A stretch of 64,000 bases of DNA from Talpa occidentalis (GCF_014898055.3 NW_023601212.1:41528329-41592328); one strand, 5' to 3'. Shown: positions 1 to 14,905, counted from the first letter of the stretch. The notes: generated by a model from the letters alone, not told the origin. Numbers and translations: made by a program.

Positions 1-339
1 CAGAGAGATGAGGGCCTGAGAGATGGAGCCAGACATTGGGGTATTTGACAGACCGAAGTTCAAGAATGGGGCATCTTATAGTGCAGGGCAGGGAGGGGAG
101 AATGGAGTGCAGGGTCCGCAGCTCACTCTTCTGGGAGCGGCAGCTGACCATACAGAGGAACTAGGGAGCAGAGCGGCCTGAGGCTTTAAGTAGGAATACC
201 CAAGCAGGGCTGGAGGTTAAGGCGCTGCTTCCCGCCCCTTTAACAGCGCTAGGTCTGCTCGGGAGGTTGGACGTGAGGTGGGGAAGAAGCTGTGGGTTCC
301 CGGGTCGTGGGTCTATCGCCCTGGGAGGGCGTCACTTAC

Positions 340-3028
340 CGCGATGACCTCTAGCCTCTGCCGATAGAGGGAGCTCTCGGCCACAGGCCTGGGGGAAGAG
401 GATGGGGAATTCAAGAGTCTCCTAGGGCCCCCATCCCTTAGAAGAGTGACCTTTTAAACGCCCCCTGAGCGACTTGAAAACCAACCAAAGCCCAGCATTT
501 TTCTCTAGTTCTCTGTTGCACCTGGGAGGAGCCAGGACAGAAGGGGCTTTTGGGGACTCCTGAGATCCCAAGAGGAGAAACTAAAACAGGTTGAGCTCAA
601 GCCCTTCCTAGAGCCTTAGTTTCCTCATCTGTAAAATGTGCTGGGATAGCTTGACTTTGCAAAGGGGTACCTTGCCAGGAAGTATCCACGCAAGTAAAAT
701 CTTAGGATACAGTACTCCAAAAACAGCATAGTTTACTATTAATAACTTTAATAGTTTCCATGATTAGTAATCTTTATAATTAATTATAACTATCCCCCTC
801 TTTGTCCTACAGAAACTCTAATTTTGCCAGCTTTTAATTTGCTGTGTGTCTCTTTTCAACTTCACACACTCTCTGGGCCTGGGCTCATATCTAAGATCCC
901 TTAAGAGGGGGGTGGGAGGGGGCGGGCGGAATGTAAGGGAGTCTGGAAAGAGAAGTGACTGTTCCACTAGGACACAGGCCGTTGCTATGGTAACTCAAGT
1001 TGCTTCTTCCACATGCCAACCCCCCTGGGGCAAGGGTCACTAGGCGGTGCTGCCTAGCACTGGACTCCGTCTGAGCTGGGAGGAGGGGAAGAGAATATAC
1101 TGTGTAAAGTTTAACCTGAGAGTCCCCCATTGTTGTTCTCCTTGAATCATCCCCAGGGCCCACATTTCCCAGCCATCAGGGCTGCCCCTGGCGCCATCTA
1201 GGCTTCCCAGGCAGCTAGGGGCTGACTGGTACTGGAGGAAGCTTAGGGACAATCATTCCATCAAACTGTTATCACTGGCATGCACTGAGCTCTGACTTCA
1301 TGCAGGTACTTCACAGACCATTATCTAGGAAGATATATCAATCTGCCCATTGTCCTGACCCTTAGCCTAGGGGTAGGCACAAGTTCAAATTCATTAATTT
1401 GAGCAGTAACCCTACTGGGTAAGCAGTCACCTCATTGCACACACTCCAGTGGGGCCTCCCATATCTTCCCTGGCCACACACACCATGAAGGCATAATATC
1501 GATCATGTATTTAGCACTTACTATATATATATATATATATATTTATAGTGCTCTAAGTGCCCTCCAGGGCTTCCGCTAGGCTGCCACAAACCACCTCCAC
1601 CTCTCCCTGCCTGCCTTGATCTTAATACATTGTAGTTGACTCTGCTGAGTTGACATTCTCACTGAGAATAAAATCAGCCAACCATTAGCTAGCACATACC
1701 ATGTGCCAGGCTCTGTTAAATGCTTCACCTATAGTAACTCATTTAATTCTCCCAACCATCCTAGTAAATAGTACTGTCCCTGTTTAACAGATGGGGAAAC
1801 AGGCTCAGATAAGTGACAAGAAGTGATGAAAAAAATGTCTAAGGTCAATGAATCAGAATCAAAACTTGAGGTTTTCAGGCCCAAAGGATGGGAACACCAG
1901 AGGAAGGGTTTCCAGGCACCCCCATCTTGCAGCCAGGAGACCAGAGATGAAGCTGGGAATCTCTGATTTCAACTGGACATGGGGCTCAAGTCATGCTTTG
2001 CAGGGTATTCCAAAGGAAGTCTACTTGCCCTGCTAATAGGTTTGCCCCAGGGGGAGGGCTGAAGTCCCCCTCTCCTGCTCCACCCTGCAAGATGTAATCT
2101 TCCTGCCTCTTCCTTGCTGGGGGGGATCGAGTTCCCATTGCTAGGCAACCAGGTTTCTAGCTGGTGAATAATGCAATGGGGAAACCCAAAAGAGTGAGGA
2201 ACCAAATTGGGGTCCCTGCAAAGGAACCCCTCTTCCAGAACTCTTTACAAACCTCTGGAGTCCCTCTACCCACTTATTTTAAAAAGGCTTTTGTACTTCA
2301 AATATTAAAATACTTTGCAAACCACATTTGAAACTGTTTATCTTTAACTCTGCAAGAACAGCATTCCTGGCAGTGACCTGTTGCCACCAGGAACAGTTGG
2401 TGGCTGTTTCATGAGACTGATGATCATTTAAATTTTGCCATCAGCTTTCCCAGTAAGGAAGCTGTTAACTGTTTCTGTTGGTTCTTAAGCATTTCATTCC
2501 ACCCTGGACATGCAGAGGGTGATTCTAGGAACAAAGCATGGTAGCTAGAGACCCTGACTTTCTCTGCCCCCACCAATAATCCCATGCCCAGGCTGGTCTT
2601 GTTACAGGGCAACCCCAATATAAAACGGGTTGCTGACATCCTTTTCCCCTTAACAGTCTTGGGGCTTCCTCAGGGGGGTCCATATCGCCCACCTGACTCT
2701 CTAGGGAGAGCCACATTTAAGAGCATTTGAGGTTGGCGGCTGGCCTCCCTCCAGTGCCCCTGGTTCCCTTGAAGAGGCCAGCTGGGGCTCTCATACTGTT
2801 AGGGGGAAAAGGATGTCCCAAAGCTAATTCCATATAGGCTTTGTGGACTCCACCCCCACCCCAGGTCAAAGCCAAAGATACTGGGAATTCCAAATCCCAT
2901 CACCACCAAAGGGAAGGTGGCTGGGACCTGAGGGTGGTTGCTCTATAACAATACCTCCTGGAAAGGCCAGTGTGCCCCAGGCCCTTCCAGGCCCTCCCCA
3001 CCAGCCCCCCTGACCCTGGACACTTACA
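340..3028 (-). CDS. PALM3: Paralemmin-3, first two exons only (partial gene)
   Basis: PALM3 is a paralemmin-family protein thought to act at the cytoplasmic face of membranes, anchored by a C-terminal lipid motif that lies outside this window. Coding exon 2 is 388..340: after a pyrimidine-rich acceptor it reads PVAESSLYRQRLEVIA and ends at a GTAAGT donor. AESSLYRQRLEVIA is the N-terminus I recall for human PALM3. Exon 1 ends at 3028 with ...CCCAT before GTAAGT, and exon 2 begins with G, so the ATG is assembled across the splice (A at 3029, T at 3028, G at 388), giving MPVAESSL. The 5' limit of exon 1 is unknown; I place it between about 3040 and 3330. Remaining exons lie left of position 1. 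Head-to-head with MISP3. The identity is secure; the exon 1 assignment rests on the matching donor and the perfect ATG reconstruction. Confidence 0.8.
389..3021 (-). other. PALM3: PALM3 intron 1
   Basis: About 2.6 kb between the two PALM3 exons. It holds a MIR near 1675-1830, an (AT)n tract at about 1521-1542 set inside a partial inverted repeat (agcactta... / ...tatagtgct), and otherwise unremarkable sequence. No further exon was seen on either strand. Confidence 0.6.
1675..1830 (+). repeat. MIR SINE
   Basis: It carries the MIR core run: a 'catgtgccaggctctgtt' block, then 'aactcatttaattct', then 'acagatggggaaacaggctc'. Ancient mammalian repeat inside PALM3 intron 1. Confidence 0.8.
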
Positions 3029-3849
3029 TGGGTGTGGCCGGAGCCCACACCTGGCTCTCCAGGGCCATCTCTGCCCAAAAGCCCACGCTCTGTTCTCCGA
3101 GTTCAAGACCCACTACCCTTTTGCCTGACGGTGCCCCAGAGGTGCCCCAGAGGCTGACTTTGCTGGTGGTGGGGGGAAGGGGACTGCGGGCAGCACTGGG
3201 TGGCACCGGCAGAGCTGGTCCAGCTGGTTTGGGCTGGGTGTTGGGAGGTGCTTGGGGTGAGGGGAGCTGGGGGCTGCCGCCAGTTCTGGGGAGGTACTAT
3301 CAGCTGTCCTGATAAATTATTCACCAGCTACTGGCCTCTTTGCTGGGCTGGACTGCCTCCTGGCTCTCAACTGTGAGGTGAGGTGTGATGGTGATAGTGG
3401 AGAATTGCTGTCCCCTCCCAGAGACTAGCACTTCTACCTGGCACCCCATACACCTCAAATCCAGTTGACTATCAAAGGTCACCCACCTTTGAGCATTGTT
3501 GCATCCTACACATGTGGGATATTTTAGATATTCTGCCCTCTGCTCTCAAACCCTGGTTCTGAAGGAGATATGTGGGAGGGGTTGATCCAGTTAGAGGATT
3601 CTGGTGACCAGATGCTGAGAACCTTAGAAACCAGGAGGCCTGGCTTCTGGGTAACTGTGGGCAACTTGTCCCAGATTTCAAGGCCTCAGTTTCCTCTTTT
3701 GTAAAAAGGGAGAGTTAGATCAAGTAGCCTCTTTATTTGCAATCATTACTGCCATGACATTTAGGGGTAGGGTACTGATGAGGAAGGTCCAGATAATTTC
3801 CTACCCAAATCTTAAGGGTCTTTTTTCTAGGTCTCCATCCCATTCTTTA

Positions 3850-4399
3850 TTTTTTTTTTTAAGATTTATTTATTTATGGGGGCCTCCCCAGTGGCGCAGC
3901 GGTTGAGTGCTGGATTGCAAAGCTGCCTGCAGCCTCTGCAGCACCGGTTAGATCCCCGGATGCAGGGCTAGGGTCCCACATGGCGCCCAGACCTCTCCTG
4001 CTGCACCCGCCGCTCCCATTAGCAGTGCATTTCGTCAGTCTGCCTGCTCTGTTACCCGCTCTGTCTCTGGTGAATTCTCTCACCCTCCCGCGCTTCTGAT
4101 TGTACCCAGTGCTTGTATAAATAAATAAATAAATATTTAAAAAAAAAGATTTATTTATTTATGCACTCAAGAACACAGGCCAGAGGTGCTAGGGGGTGAG
4201 AGGATTCACCAGAGACAGACTGGGGAGCAGAACAGGCAGATTGAATGAAATACACTGCTGAGGGGAACAGCGGGTGAGTCAGGAGAGATCTGCTGTGCCA
4301 TGTGGGTAGCTCCCTGGCCGGGGATGGAACTTGTGCTGCAGTGGCTGCGGATAGCTTCATAAGTTGTGTCTTAATCCCTTGAGCCACCAGAGAGGCCCG
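3850..4399 (-). mobile_element. tRNA-derived SINE, minus strand, interrupted by a nested SINE
   Basis: Outer copy, reverse orientation, running from the poly(T) at 3850 to the head 'ccaccagagaggcc' near 4399. It is flanked by the direct repeat 'ccatcccattctt' (about 3836 and 4401). It is split by a plus-strand copy at 3878-4147. Confidence 0.85.
3878..4147 (+). mobile_element. tRNA-derived SINE, plus strand, nested
   Basis: The copy begins at ggggcctccccagtggcgca and ends in a (TAAA)n / poly(A) tail. It is flanked by 'agatttatttatttatg', which is target sequence from the older SINE's own tail. Confidence 0.85.
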
Positions 4400-5085
4400 C
4401 CATCCCATTCTTAAAGGGCCAGCACCACTTGTCTCAGCTGACTGCAAGGTGCAGTTTAACCACTCCCAGAGGTGGAGGTATCAACACCCACTTTCTAGGC
4501 TGGTTTCCTGAAGCCCCCGTGATGTCCCCCAACACATGGCCCTGGCCCTGGGTTCATGAGTCTCATGTCAACCTCAGTGAGGAAGATCCTTGCCCGTAGC
4601 CCCTGCTTTAGAGGGCATAGTCCAGCTGGGACCCTCCCCATGGGGCAAAGGAATGTGCCCAACTATATCCTGTGCCTCCCTCTTCTAGGGTATATTGGAG
4701 TACTTAGGACCTCAGCATTCTTTCCCCAATGGTCCTGAATTCACTGGTAAGGCCTCTATGACCTACTGAGGGCAGACCATGCAGCCAAATTGCTCCCCGT
4801 TCCTGGCCATCCCCTGCCCTGGGCAGCTCTTAGCAAAAGGGAAATGAAAGAGCCGGGACATATGGCATGGGGTCCCTACTGCACACACACACATGGCTTT
4901 TTGCTATGCAGGCCAAGTTAGGGGTGGGAGAGGAAAGGGAGCCAGACTGAGGGTGGGGTTCCCCTGTTTCATACATGTGGGTATAAAACTCCTAAGGATT
5001 CAAAATGTTCTAAATTGAACCTGGCCTTTTAGTTCATTCTGAAGGTAATTTTGTCATGATAGCAAGAGAGAACTTTTTTTTTTTT
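4400..5085. other. Intergenic, no gene seen
   Basis: Unique-looking sequence between repeats. No open frame with coding character and no splice pair was recognised. Confidence 0.5.
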
Positions 5086-5529
5086 CATTTTGAAATGTAC
5101 AGTTCATTAGTTTTAGTACATTCACACATATGTGCAACCATTCCCACAGTTGATTTTAAAACATTTGTATTATTTAAAAAATAAACTCATATTCTTTGCT
5201 ATTACCTCCCTACCCTTGAGCCCTAGGCCACCACTGACCTGCTTTCTGTTCAAAGTCCCCTATCTGGACATTTCTTGTATGGACTCATGATATGTGGCCT
5301 TTTGTGACTGGCTTCTTTCCTGTAATATAATTTTTTCAAGACTCATCCTTATTGTACTATGTACTTCATTCCTTTTTATTGGCTAAATAATATTCTATGG
5401 CATGAATATACCACATTTTGTTTACCCATTTGTCAGTTAATGAACACTTGGGTTCTTTCCAACTTTCCGAGTAATGCTGTTATGAACATTCATGCAAGTT
5501 TTTGTATGAAATCTATGGAGAGAACATTT

Positions 5530-5794
5530 TTTTAAAAAGACTTATTTATGCATACAAGAACTGGGGTACAGGCCAGAGGTGTGGGGGGGGGTGAGGGGAT
5601 TCACTGGAGACAGAGTGGGGAACAAAACAGGTAGAATGACTGAAATACACTGCTGAGGGGAGCAGCGGGTGAGACAGGAGAGGCCTGCTGTGCCATGTGA
5701 GTAGCTCCCTGGCCAGGGATCAAATTTGTGCTGCAGTGGCTGCGGTTAGCTTCATAGGTTGTGTCTTAACCCCTTGCACCACCAGGGAGGCCTG
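5530..5794 (-). mobile_element. tRNA-derived SINE, minus strand
   Basis: Runs from a poly(T)/AGACTTATTTATGCATAC tail to the head 'ccaccagggaggcc'. The flanks repeat 'gagagaacattttttt'. Confidence 0.9.
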
Positions 5795-5801
5795 AGAGAA
5801 C

Positions 5802-6072
5802 ATTTTTTTTTAAAGATTTATTTATTTATGCGTACAAGAACTGGGGTACAGGCCAGAGGTATGGGGGTTGAGAGGGTTCACCAGAGACAGAGTGGGGAGC
5901 AGAACAGGCAGATCTACTGAAATAACACTGCTGAGGGGAGCAGAAGGCAAGACAGGAGAGGTCTGCTGTGCCATGTGGGTCAGCCCCCTGGCTGGGGATC
6001 AAGCTTGTGCTGTAGTGGCTGGCAATAGCTATAGTGCTGAGACTTTAACCCCTGCAGCATCAGGGAGGCCCT
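5802..6072 (-). mobile_element. tRNA-derived SINE, minus strand
   Basis: Second copy directly after the previous one, with tail 'aaagatttatttatttatgc' and head 'catcagggaggcc'. The two copies form a tandem inside L1 sequence. Confidence 0.9.
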
Positions 6073-6515
6073 ATTCTGGACATTTCAATGGAATTATATA
6101 ATATATGGCCTTTGTTACTGGCTTTTCTTATTTAGTATGTTTTTGAGGTTTGTTCACACAAAAGGGTATATCAGAGCTTCCTTCCTTTTCATGGCTTAAT
6201 AATATCCCACTGTATAGATGCACAGCATTCTGTGTGTCCATTCATCTGTTGATGGATATTTGGGTTATTTCCAATTTTGGAGGGGAGTATATATTTAATT
6301 ATTTGTACTTTGAGTATAAAAATTGTTAAATATTTACATGTATAGTGAGTGGGCCTCCCTCTGTACTGGTCTTGTGTTCCACGCTGAAGCAAGATTATTC
6401 TCTTTATAATGGCACCTACCTCTCAAACTCAACTGCAATTTCCAAATTTATTTCTTTAGTCCCAGCACTGGTGTAGGCACCTGATATGTGTCATTTAATA
6501 ACTGTTCTTTTTTCA

Positions 6516-6780
6516 AAAAAAGATTTATTTATTATGCATACAAGAGCTGCAGTACAGGCCAGAGGTGTGGGGGTCAGGGAGGAGATTCACCAGAGAGAGT
6601 GGGGAGCAGAACAGGCAGATCTACTGAAATATGCTGCTGAGGGGAGCAGCAGGCAAGGCAGGAGAGGTCTGCTGCGTACTGTGGATTGCTCCCTGGATGA
6701 TGAGGATAGAACACATGCTGCAATGGCTGGCTATAGCTTGATAGCCCTGTTTTTAACCCCTTGTGCCATCAGGGAGGCCC
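6516..6780 (-). mobile_element. tRNA-derived SINE, minus strand
   Basis: Tail 'aaagatttatttattatgca', internal acc-to-cagg body, head 'ccatcagggaggcc'. Confidence 0.9.
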
Positions 6781-7003
6781 ACAAATAATTATTCTTAGGC
6801 AACAGTTATGTGTCAAGTACAACTTAATCAGCCCAGGATGGGGGTGTGGGAAGATCAGCGCCTATTCAAGGCTGGTTTCCTGAAGTCCCAGGACTTCCCC
6901 CAGCACAGCCCTGGTTATGCTGTACAATTCCCACACCCTCTGTTCTAGGCATGGGAGATTGGGCGTAGAGGTGAAAGTGACGAACAGAAAATGTAATAAT
7001 GCA

Positions 7004-7265
7004 GGGCCTACCCGATGGTGCAGCAGGTTGAGCGCAGCACTGTGAAGCTGTCCACAGCCTCTGCAGCACTGGTTCGGCTCCCGGCCAAACCGAACATGGC
7101 ATGGCAGACCACTCCTGCCTCACCCGCTGCTCCCCTCAGCAGTGTATTTCGGTCAGTCTACCTGTTCTGTTCCCTGCTCTTCTCTGTTGAATCCTCTCAA
7201 TCTCCCGCACCTCTGGCCTGTACCCCAGTTCTTGTGTAAATAAAATAAATCTTAAAAAAAAAAAA
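7004..7265 (+). mobile_element. tRNA-derived SINE, plus strand
   Basis: Head 'gggcctacccgatggtgcag', A-rich end at about 7265. The target duplication is gaaaatg(t/c)aataatgcag at about 6987 and 7267. Confidence 0.9.
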
Positions 7266-7790
7266 AGAAAATGCAATAATGCAGCTCACTTTCTGGCAGA
7301 CAAGATAATATACAAATAAAGACAGATGATTGGTGCTAAGTACAGTAGAGGGTCAGTTATAGATAAGGTTGTGTAATGTAGGCTAGGTAATCAGCTGAGA
7401 TCCAAAGAGCAGAAGCCAGTTAAGTGATGAGGAGTTATTCCAAGCAGGAGGCAGTGCAAGTGATACGGTCCTGGGGAGGGATGCAATTAGGGGATTTGCG
7501 GGAAGCAGGAAATCTAGAGTGGAGGAGTAATGAAGGGAGGGTATATCAGAAGATGAGATCTGAGAAGGGCCTTCCTTACCCTTTTGGGTAAGGAATTTGG
7601 ATTTTTCTTCTAAGTTGATGGGCGAGCCATCAGAATGCTATGAAGTGGTTGGAATGAGGGTAGAGAGGAGTGGTCAAATTCAGAATATGTTTTGGAGGCA
7701 GAATCAACAGAGCCAACAACAATTCAGTATACGAATGGATTAGAGGAAGGGGTTGAGGGAAAAAGAAATTGAGGCTGACTCCTAAGGTTT

Positions 7791-8069
7791 TTGTTTTTTT
7801 TTTTTTTTAAGATTTATTTATTCATGCCTACAAGAACCAGGGTACAGGCCAGATGCGCGGGAGGGTGAGAGGATTCACCAGAGACAGAGTGGGGAACAGA
7901 ACAGTCAGACTGGCCAAAATACACTGCTGAGGGGAGCAGCGGGCCAGACATGAGAGGTCTGCCGCACCATGTGGGATTCTCGCCTGCTGCTGGGGTGGAA
8001 CCCGCGCTGCAGAGGCTGCGGACAGCCTCACAGCGCTGCGCTCAACTGCCTGCGCCAACAGGGGAGGCC
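7791..8069 (-). mobile_element. tRNA-derived SINE, minus strand
   Basis: Poly(T) tail to the head 'gcgccaacaggggaggcc'. Followed at once by another copy in the same orientation. Confidence 0.9.
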
Positions 8070-8075
8070 CCTAAG

Positions 8076-8359
8076 TTTTTTTTTTTAAAGGTTTACTTAT
8101 TTACGCATACAAGAGCTGGGGTACAGGCCAGAGATGCGGGGGTGGGGTGTGTGTGAGAGGACCCACCAGAGACAGAGTGGGGAACAAAACAGGCAGATCT
8201 ACTGAAATACACTGCTGAGGGGAGCAGCGGGAGAGACAGGAGATGTCTGCTGTGCCATGTGGGTTGCTCGCTGGCCGGCCAGGGATTGAACTCGTGCTTC
8301 AGAGGCTGCGGATTGCTTCATAGTTCTGTGCTTAACCCCTTGCGCCACCAGGGAGGCCC
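8076..8359 (-). mobile_element. tRNA-derived SINE, minus strand
   Basis: Tail 'ttaaaggtttacttatttac', head 'gcgccaccagggaggcc'. The pair is flanked by ctga(c/t)tcctaag at about 7777 and 8360. Confidence 0.9.
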
Positions 8360-9469
8360 CTGATTCCTAAGTTTTGAACATGAAAAACACAATGTGTGAA
8401 TTGCCATGCAAACTGGGGATACATGGGTTTGGGAACCCAAGAGTCCAGTTTTGAAAGTGTTCAGCTAGGCATATCTGTTAGCCTGGAGACAGTTGCTGAG
8501 TCCAAAACCCAGGGGCCATAGCTGGAGATATAAATGTGGGAGACATGTGCACAGAGAGGGTGTTTAAAGCATGAGACTGGAATCGGTAAGGATGTGAGTG
8601 GTGACAGCAAAGAGATGTGTACTCAAACTGAGAAACTGATGAGAATTTGATAAATGGTTTGTAAAGAGAAGTCATGTGTGACAGTGTTACTCCCAGATAA
8701 CAGTCAGGACCACCCCTTGGTTCTGGCGAGAGCAAGCTGGGTAAAGCAGCAACCTCAGTCTCTCAATGGAAGGACCCAGTGGAAACAATTTTGAGGAAGA
8801 GGTTGTGGGATGACCATGCTAACCTAGACTGCTCTCTCTCATCAGGTAGCCCCAGTGCAAGCGAGAGGGGAAGTCCATTGATGTCAGTGAAAGGAAGGTG
8901 CCTGGGTGATAGGAGGGAAGCCAGGAGAGGGTGCTGTTCCCAACATCAAGGAGATGTTGGGGACATCCAGTAACCTAGCCTAGCAAATAAGGTCATCAGT
9001 GTGCTTGGATGGAGAAGGCTCATTGGGATGGTGGGAATGAGAGCTGGGTGAGCACGGCTGGAGGATGGACAGGAAGCAGTAAAGTGAGGATGCAACTATA
9101 GAGATGACTATTTCCAGAAGTGTAATTTCAATCCTCCCTACCTCCAGTCAGTGCTGCTATCCCCACGGAAACAGCCTTGAAGAGGGCAGATGCCCCTCTC
9201 AGGTTAGGAGTGGGCCTGATTCCAATTAGGCCAGTGGGATCAGAGGAAGAAAGCACAGAGAAGATCAGAGAGAGAGGGGGGCAGCAATTTGAGACTGGGT
9301 TCCAGGAAAGGGAGAGAGGATGGAAGGGGAGGGGTGTCACCAGGGTTGACAGAGTTGGGTAATGTCCCTGGGGTGGGTCGCCGGCCCAGGGGCGTTGATT
9401 CTGTCCTTGACAGCCGGGAGCTCCGTCCGGCAAACTTGCTTGCCTCTGACCTCCAATGGGTCTTCTAGC

Positions 9470-12197
<2,728 letters not shown>

Positions 12198-12516
12198 GAT
12201 TCGAGCAGGCCGTGTCCCTGACCTGAATGAATGTGCCGTTCAGAGGACACAGGCAAGGGCGCTCAGGAGCACCCTCTGGACGGGACTGGAGAAGGGCCAG
12301 AGGTCTGCGCCAGGGAAGATGAAATCGACCATCCTTGAATCTGATTTTTGTAAAATTGATCAGTCTCTTCTATAAAACCGTCGGTCCCCATTAGGAAACA
12401 CCACTACCCATAACCCCTCCAGTGAAACTGTCCATTCCTCTCTTAATTCCAAATCAAACCAGCCTCTCCCTCTGGCCTTGACTGTTAAGAACAGCCTCGG
12501 CTGTTCCCCTTCTCCC

Positions 12517-12522
12517 AATAAA
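12517..12522 (+). terminator. MISP3: MISP3 poly(A) signal AATAAA
   Basis: Canonical AATAAA about 320 bases after the stop codon, in an otherwise signal-free 3' region. Cleavage is expected near 12540. Confidence 0.7.
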
Positions 12523-12784
12523 GGCCCTTCTCTCTGGGCAGTGCAGACTGATTTCTTTAGGGTTATCTTCGTTTGGGGGTGGGGCGGGAACACTGTGAGC
12601 AGAAAGAGGTCTAAGAAAGCCGCAGAAGGTGTGGGCCAGCATGTCGGAATGTGTGCTTAACGCCTAGTTCCCAGGCTGCGGGTCTTCACCAGTGGGCTGG
12701 GCCCGGGTCCCTAATGCCTCCTGGTGGCACGGGCGTGAACTGCGAATTTCTGACAAATGAGTTCACGTCTTCCCCCTCCAGACT

Positions 12785-12930
12785 TTGTCAACATTTATTG
12801 GTGCCAATGGTGTGCCCCGTGCAGGGCGCTGGCTAGACAGAAACGATAAGAAGTCGTTCCTGCCCCGTGGAGGTAAACAATAGCTACAAAAAATAACAAA
12901 AGAGGATAGTGGTGAGAGTACAACAAGCTC
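12785..12930 (+). repeat. L2/MIR-like ancient repeat
   Basis: The text 'caacatttattggtgccaat', then 'gtgcagggcgctgg', then 'tcctgccccgtggaggta' follows the well-known interspersed repeat pattern ending '...ccctgccctcatggagctta'. Confidence 0.5.
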
Positions 12931-13163
12931 CTAAGCAGGACATACAAGGCTATTTGTAATTTGTACAGCAATTGCACTCCTCAAATGTCTAGAGGCCCCC
13001 GGCAAATAATAAGGAGCAAGATTGGGGGTGTTGGAAAACAAATGCTTTTCAAGGGGCAGGTAGGTATTCCTCCACAGCAGTGTTACGGATGAGGGAGCTG
13101 TGGGGTATCAGAGCTTCTGCTTCCCCAAAGCAACTGGAAACCCAGCTCTTAAAAAAGTAATCT

Positions 13164-13388
13164 GGGCCTCCCTGGTGGCGCAGCGGTTGAGCGCTGGGCT
13201 GCAAAGCTGCCCACAGCCTCTGCAGCTCTCCTGCCATGCCCGCTGCTCCCCTCAGCAGTGTATTTCGTCAGTCTGTCTGTTCTGCTCCCTGCTCTGACTC
13301 TGGTGAATTCTCTCACCCTCCTGCGCTTCTGACTGTACCCAGTGCTTGTATAAATAAATAAATAAATCTTAAACAAACAAAAAAAAAA
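13164..13388 (+). mobile_element. tRNA-derived SINE, plus strand, internally deleted
   Basis: Head 'gggcctccctggtggcgcag', young-looking copy, lacking about 50 bases between the tRNA part and 'cctgccatgcccgctgctcc'. Target duplication is aaaaaagta(a/g)tct. Confidence 0.9.
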
Positions 13389-13389
13389 G

Positions 13390-14620
13390 TAGTCTACTGA
13401 ACTTCAAATAATTGTGACTATTATTTAGAAAACTTTTTAAATGGGGGGGGGGGTTTAGAAGGGACAGCAAACACCTGTTTGCAAAAGAGCTTGTGGCTGT
13501 CAGTTGGCAAGCCCTTCTTAATTTTTCTCTGTCCCAAGATAAGGGGTTCAAATGCCTATCAATAGCGTTCAAGAGGGTCTATGAACACCCTAAGTTGTGC
13601 AACTGTACCTTTGCAGTTAGCTATATGCTGTGTTTTTAGAGCAACAGCTTCGTAAAGGCGCATTGAGACCCAGAAATGACTGTGATCCAGGATCATTGTA
13701 AAATCATCATTTGAATTGGATTTGTCCAACTCTGTGCCCTGGCTTAGCAACAGCCCTGAGGTTGAATGGGGACAGCAAATGAATACTGAAGGATGAAGAA
13801 TGCTTACACAGCAGCACTGTACCCCAAGAGCAGCTGAGCTCAAGACTCACCCCTTCCCTAGCACACTGACCCTACACTTGCCCTTGACTCTGGGAGGTCT
13901 GTAGAGAAAGGCAGGAGGAAAAAATGGCAAGGTGGGTAATGAAAACACCCAGAGCCTGTTCTTAATTCCCCACCAGGAAACTAAGAATTAAGCCGTGTAA
14001 AGAGTTGACTAGGTTGTTTCAGTGTAAACCTGTGTTCTCAATTTTTCTGTATATTACAATCACTTGAGGCTCACTTATGCCATGTACATCAGAATCTGAT
14101 GGAGCCTTGGCATTGGTATTTTTGAGAGCACTCCAGGTGATTCTGACATAAAGCCAAGTTTGAAGCCAGCAGTTCTCAAAGTGTGGTTCCTGGAACAGTA
14201 TTATCAACATTGTTTGGAAACTTGTTAGAAATGCACATTCTTGGGCCCCATCCCAGACTCAATGAACAAATCCTCCACTTGATTCTGAGGCACGCAAATT
14301 TGAAAGTCACTGACATAGATAGTTCCCAAGAGGACCCAGCCTGTTTCTTCCCTCTATTGGTACTGCAACCATCCCATAGCAACATTAAGTGTACTATAAG
14401 ATTTGTCTAAAGGGAGACAGTCTAAAGCTGTCGTGTGACTCATCCAAATTGAGATGTGCTGTAAGTATAAAATGCAAACCAGATTTCAAAGACTTAATAC
14501 CAAAACAGAAGGAAGGGTAATCTCGATAATTTCTGACACTGATTATGTGTTGAAATATTTTGGATCTATTGGGTTAAATTAAGATGTCACTAAAATTAGC
14601 CTTAAAAAAAAGTGATTACT
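13390..14620. other. Intergenic, no gene seen
   Basis: No coding exon recognised. Contains an 11-G run at about 13443. The 14030-14330 stretch is MIR/MER5-like degenerate sequence ('ggttcctggaaca... ggaaacttgttagaaatgca'), not classified further. Confidence 0.4.
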
Positions 14621-14905
14621 GGGCCTCCCTGGTGGCACAGGGGTTAAAGACAGCACTATCAATCTATCATCAGCCATTGCAGCATGAGTTCGGTGAGTTG
14701 ATCCCCCCGCTTCTCTGGCCAGCCAGGGAGCAACCCACATGGCGCAGCAGACCTCTCCTGTCTCACCCACTGCTCCCATCAGCAGTGTATTTCAGTAGAT
14801 CTACCTCTTCTGCTCCCCACTCTGTCTCTAGTGAATCCTATCACACACACCCTGCACCTCTGGCTTACACCCCAGTTCTTGTATGCATAAATAATCTTTA
14901 AAAAA
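14621..14905 (+). mobile_element. tRNA-derived SINE, plus strand
   Basis: Head 'gggcctccctggtggcacag'. Flanking duplicate is aaaaaaagtgatta(c/t)t. Confidence 0.9.

Larger units (their letters stand above)
5086..6300 (-). mobile_element. L1 3'-end fragments broken by two SINEs
   Basis: Blocks at about 5086-5525 and 6080-6300 read as antisense L1 3' sequence ('ggctaaataatattctatgg', 'catctgttgatggatatttggg', 'cttaataatatcccactgta'). The two blocks are partly duplicates of each other, so two L1 fragments, or an internally duplicated one, are likely. Confidence 0.7.
7280..9120 (+). repeat. L2-like LINE remnant, interrupted by two SINEs
   Basis: Degenerate 3'-L2-type text: 'ggagttattccaagcagga' before the SINEs, then 'aaggaatttggatttttctt', and after them 'gctggagatataaatgtggg'. 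Boundaries are approximate. Confidence 0.5.

Noticed and set aside
2938..3312. 124-codon plus frame opposite PALM3 exon 1
   Set aside because: Antisense to an assigned exon with ordinary composition. No matching splice sites or domain.
4151..4447. Many 60-100-codon frames such as MAQGVKHSTVKLSAASAAQV-type peptides across the window
   Set aside because: The same peptide recurs because it is SINE sequence read in sense or antisense; not genes.
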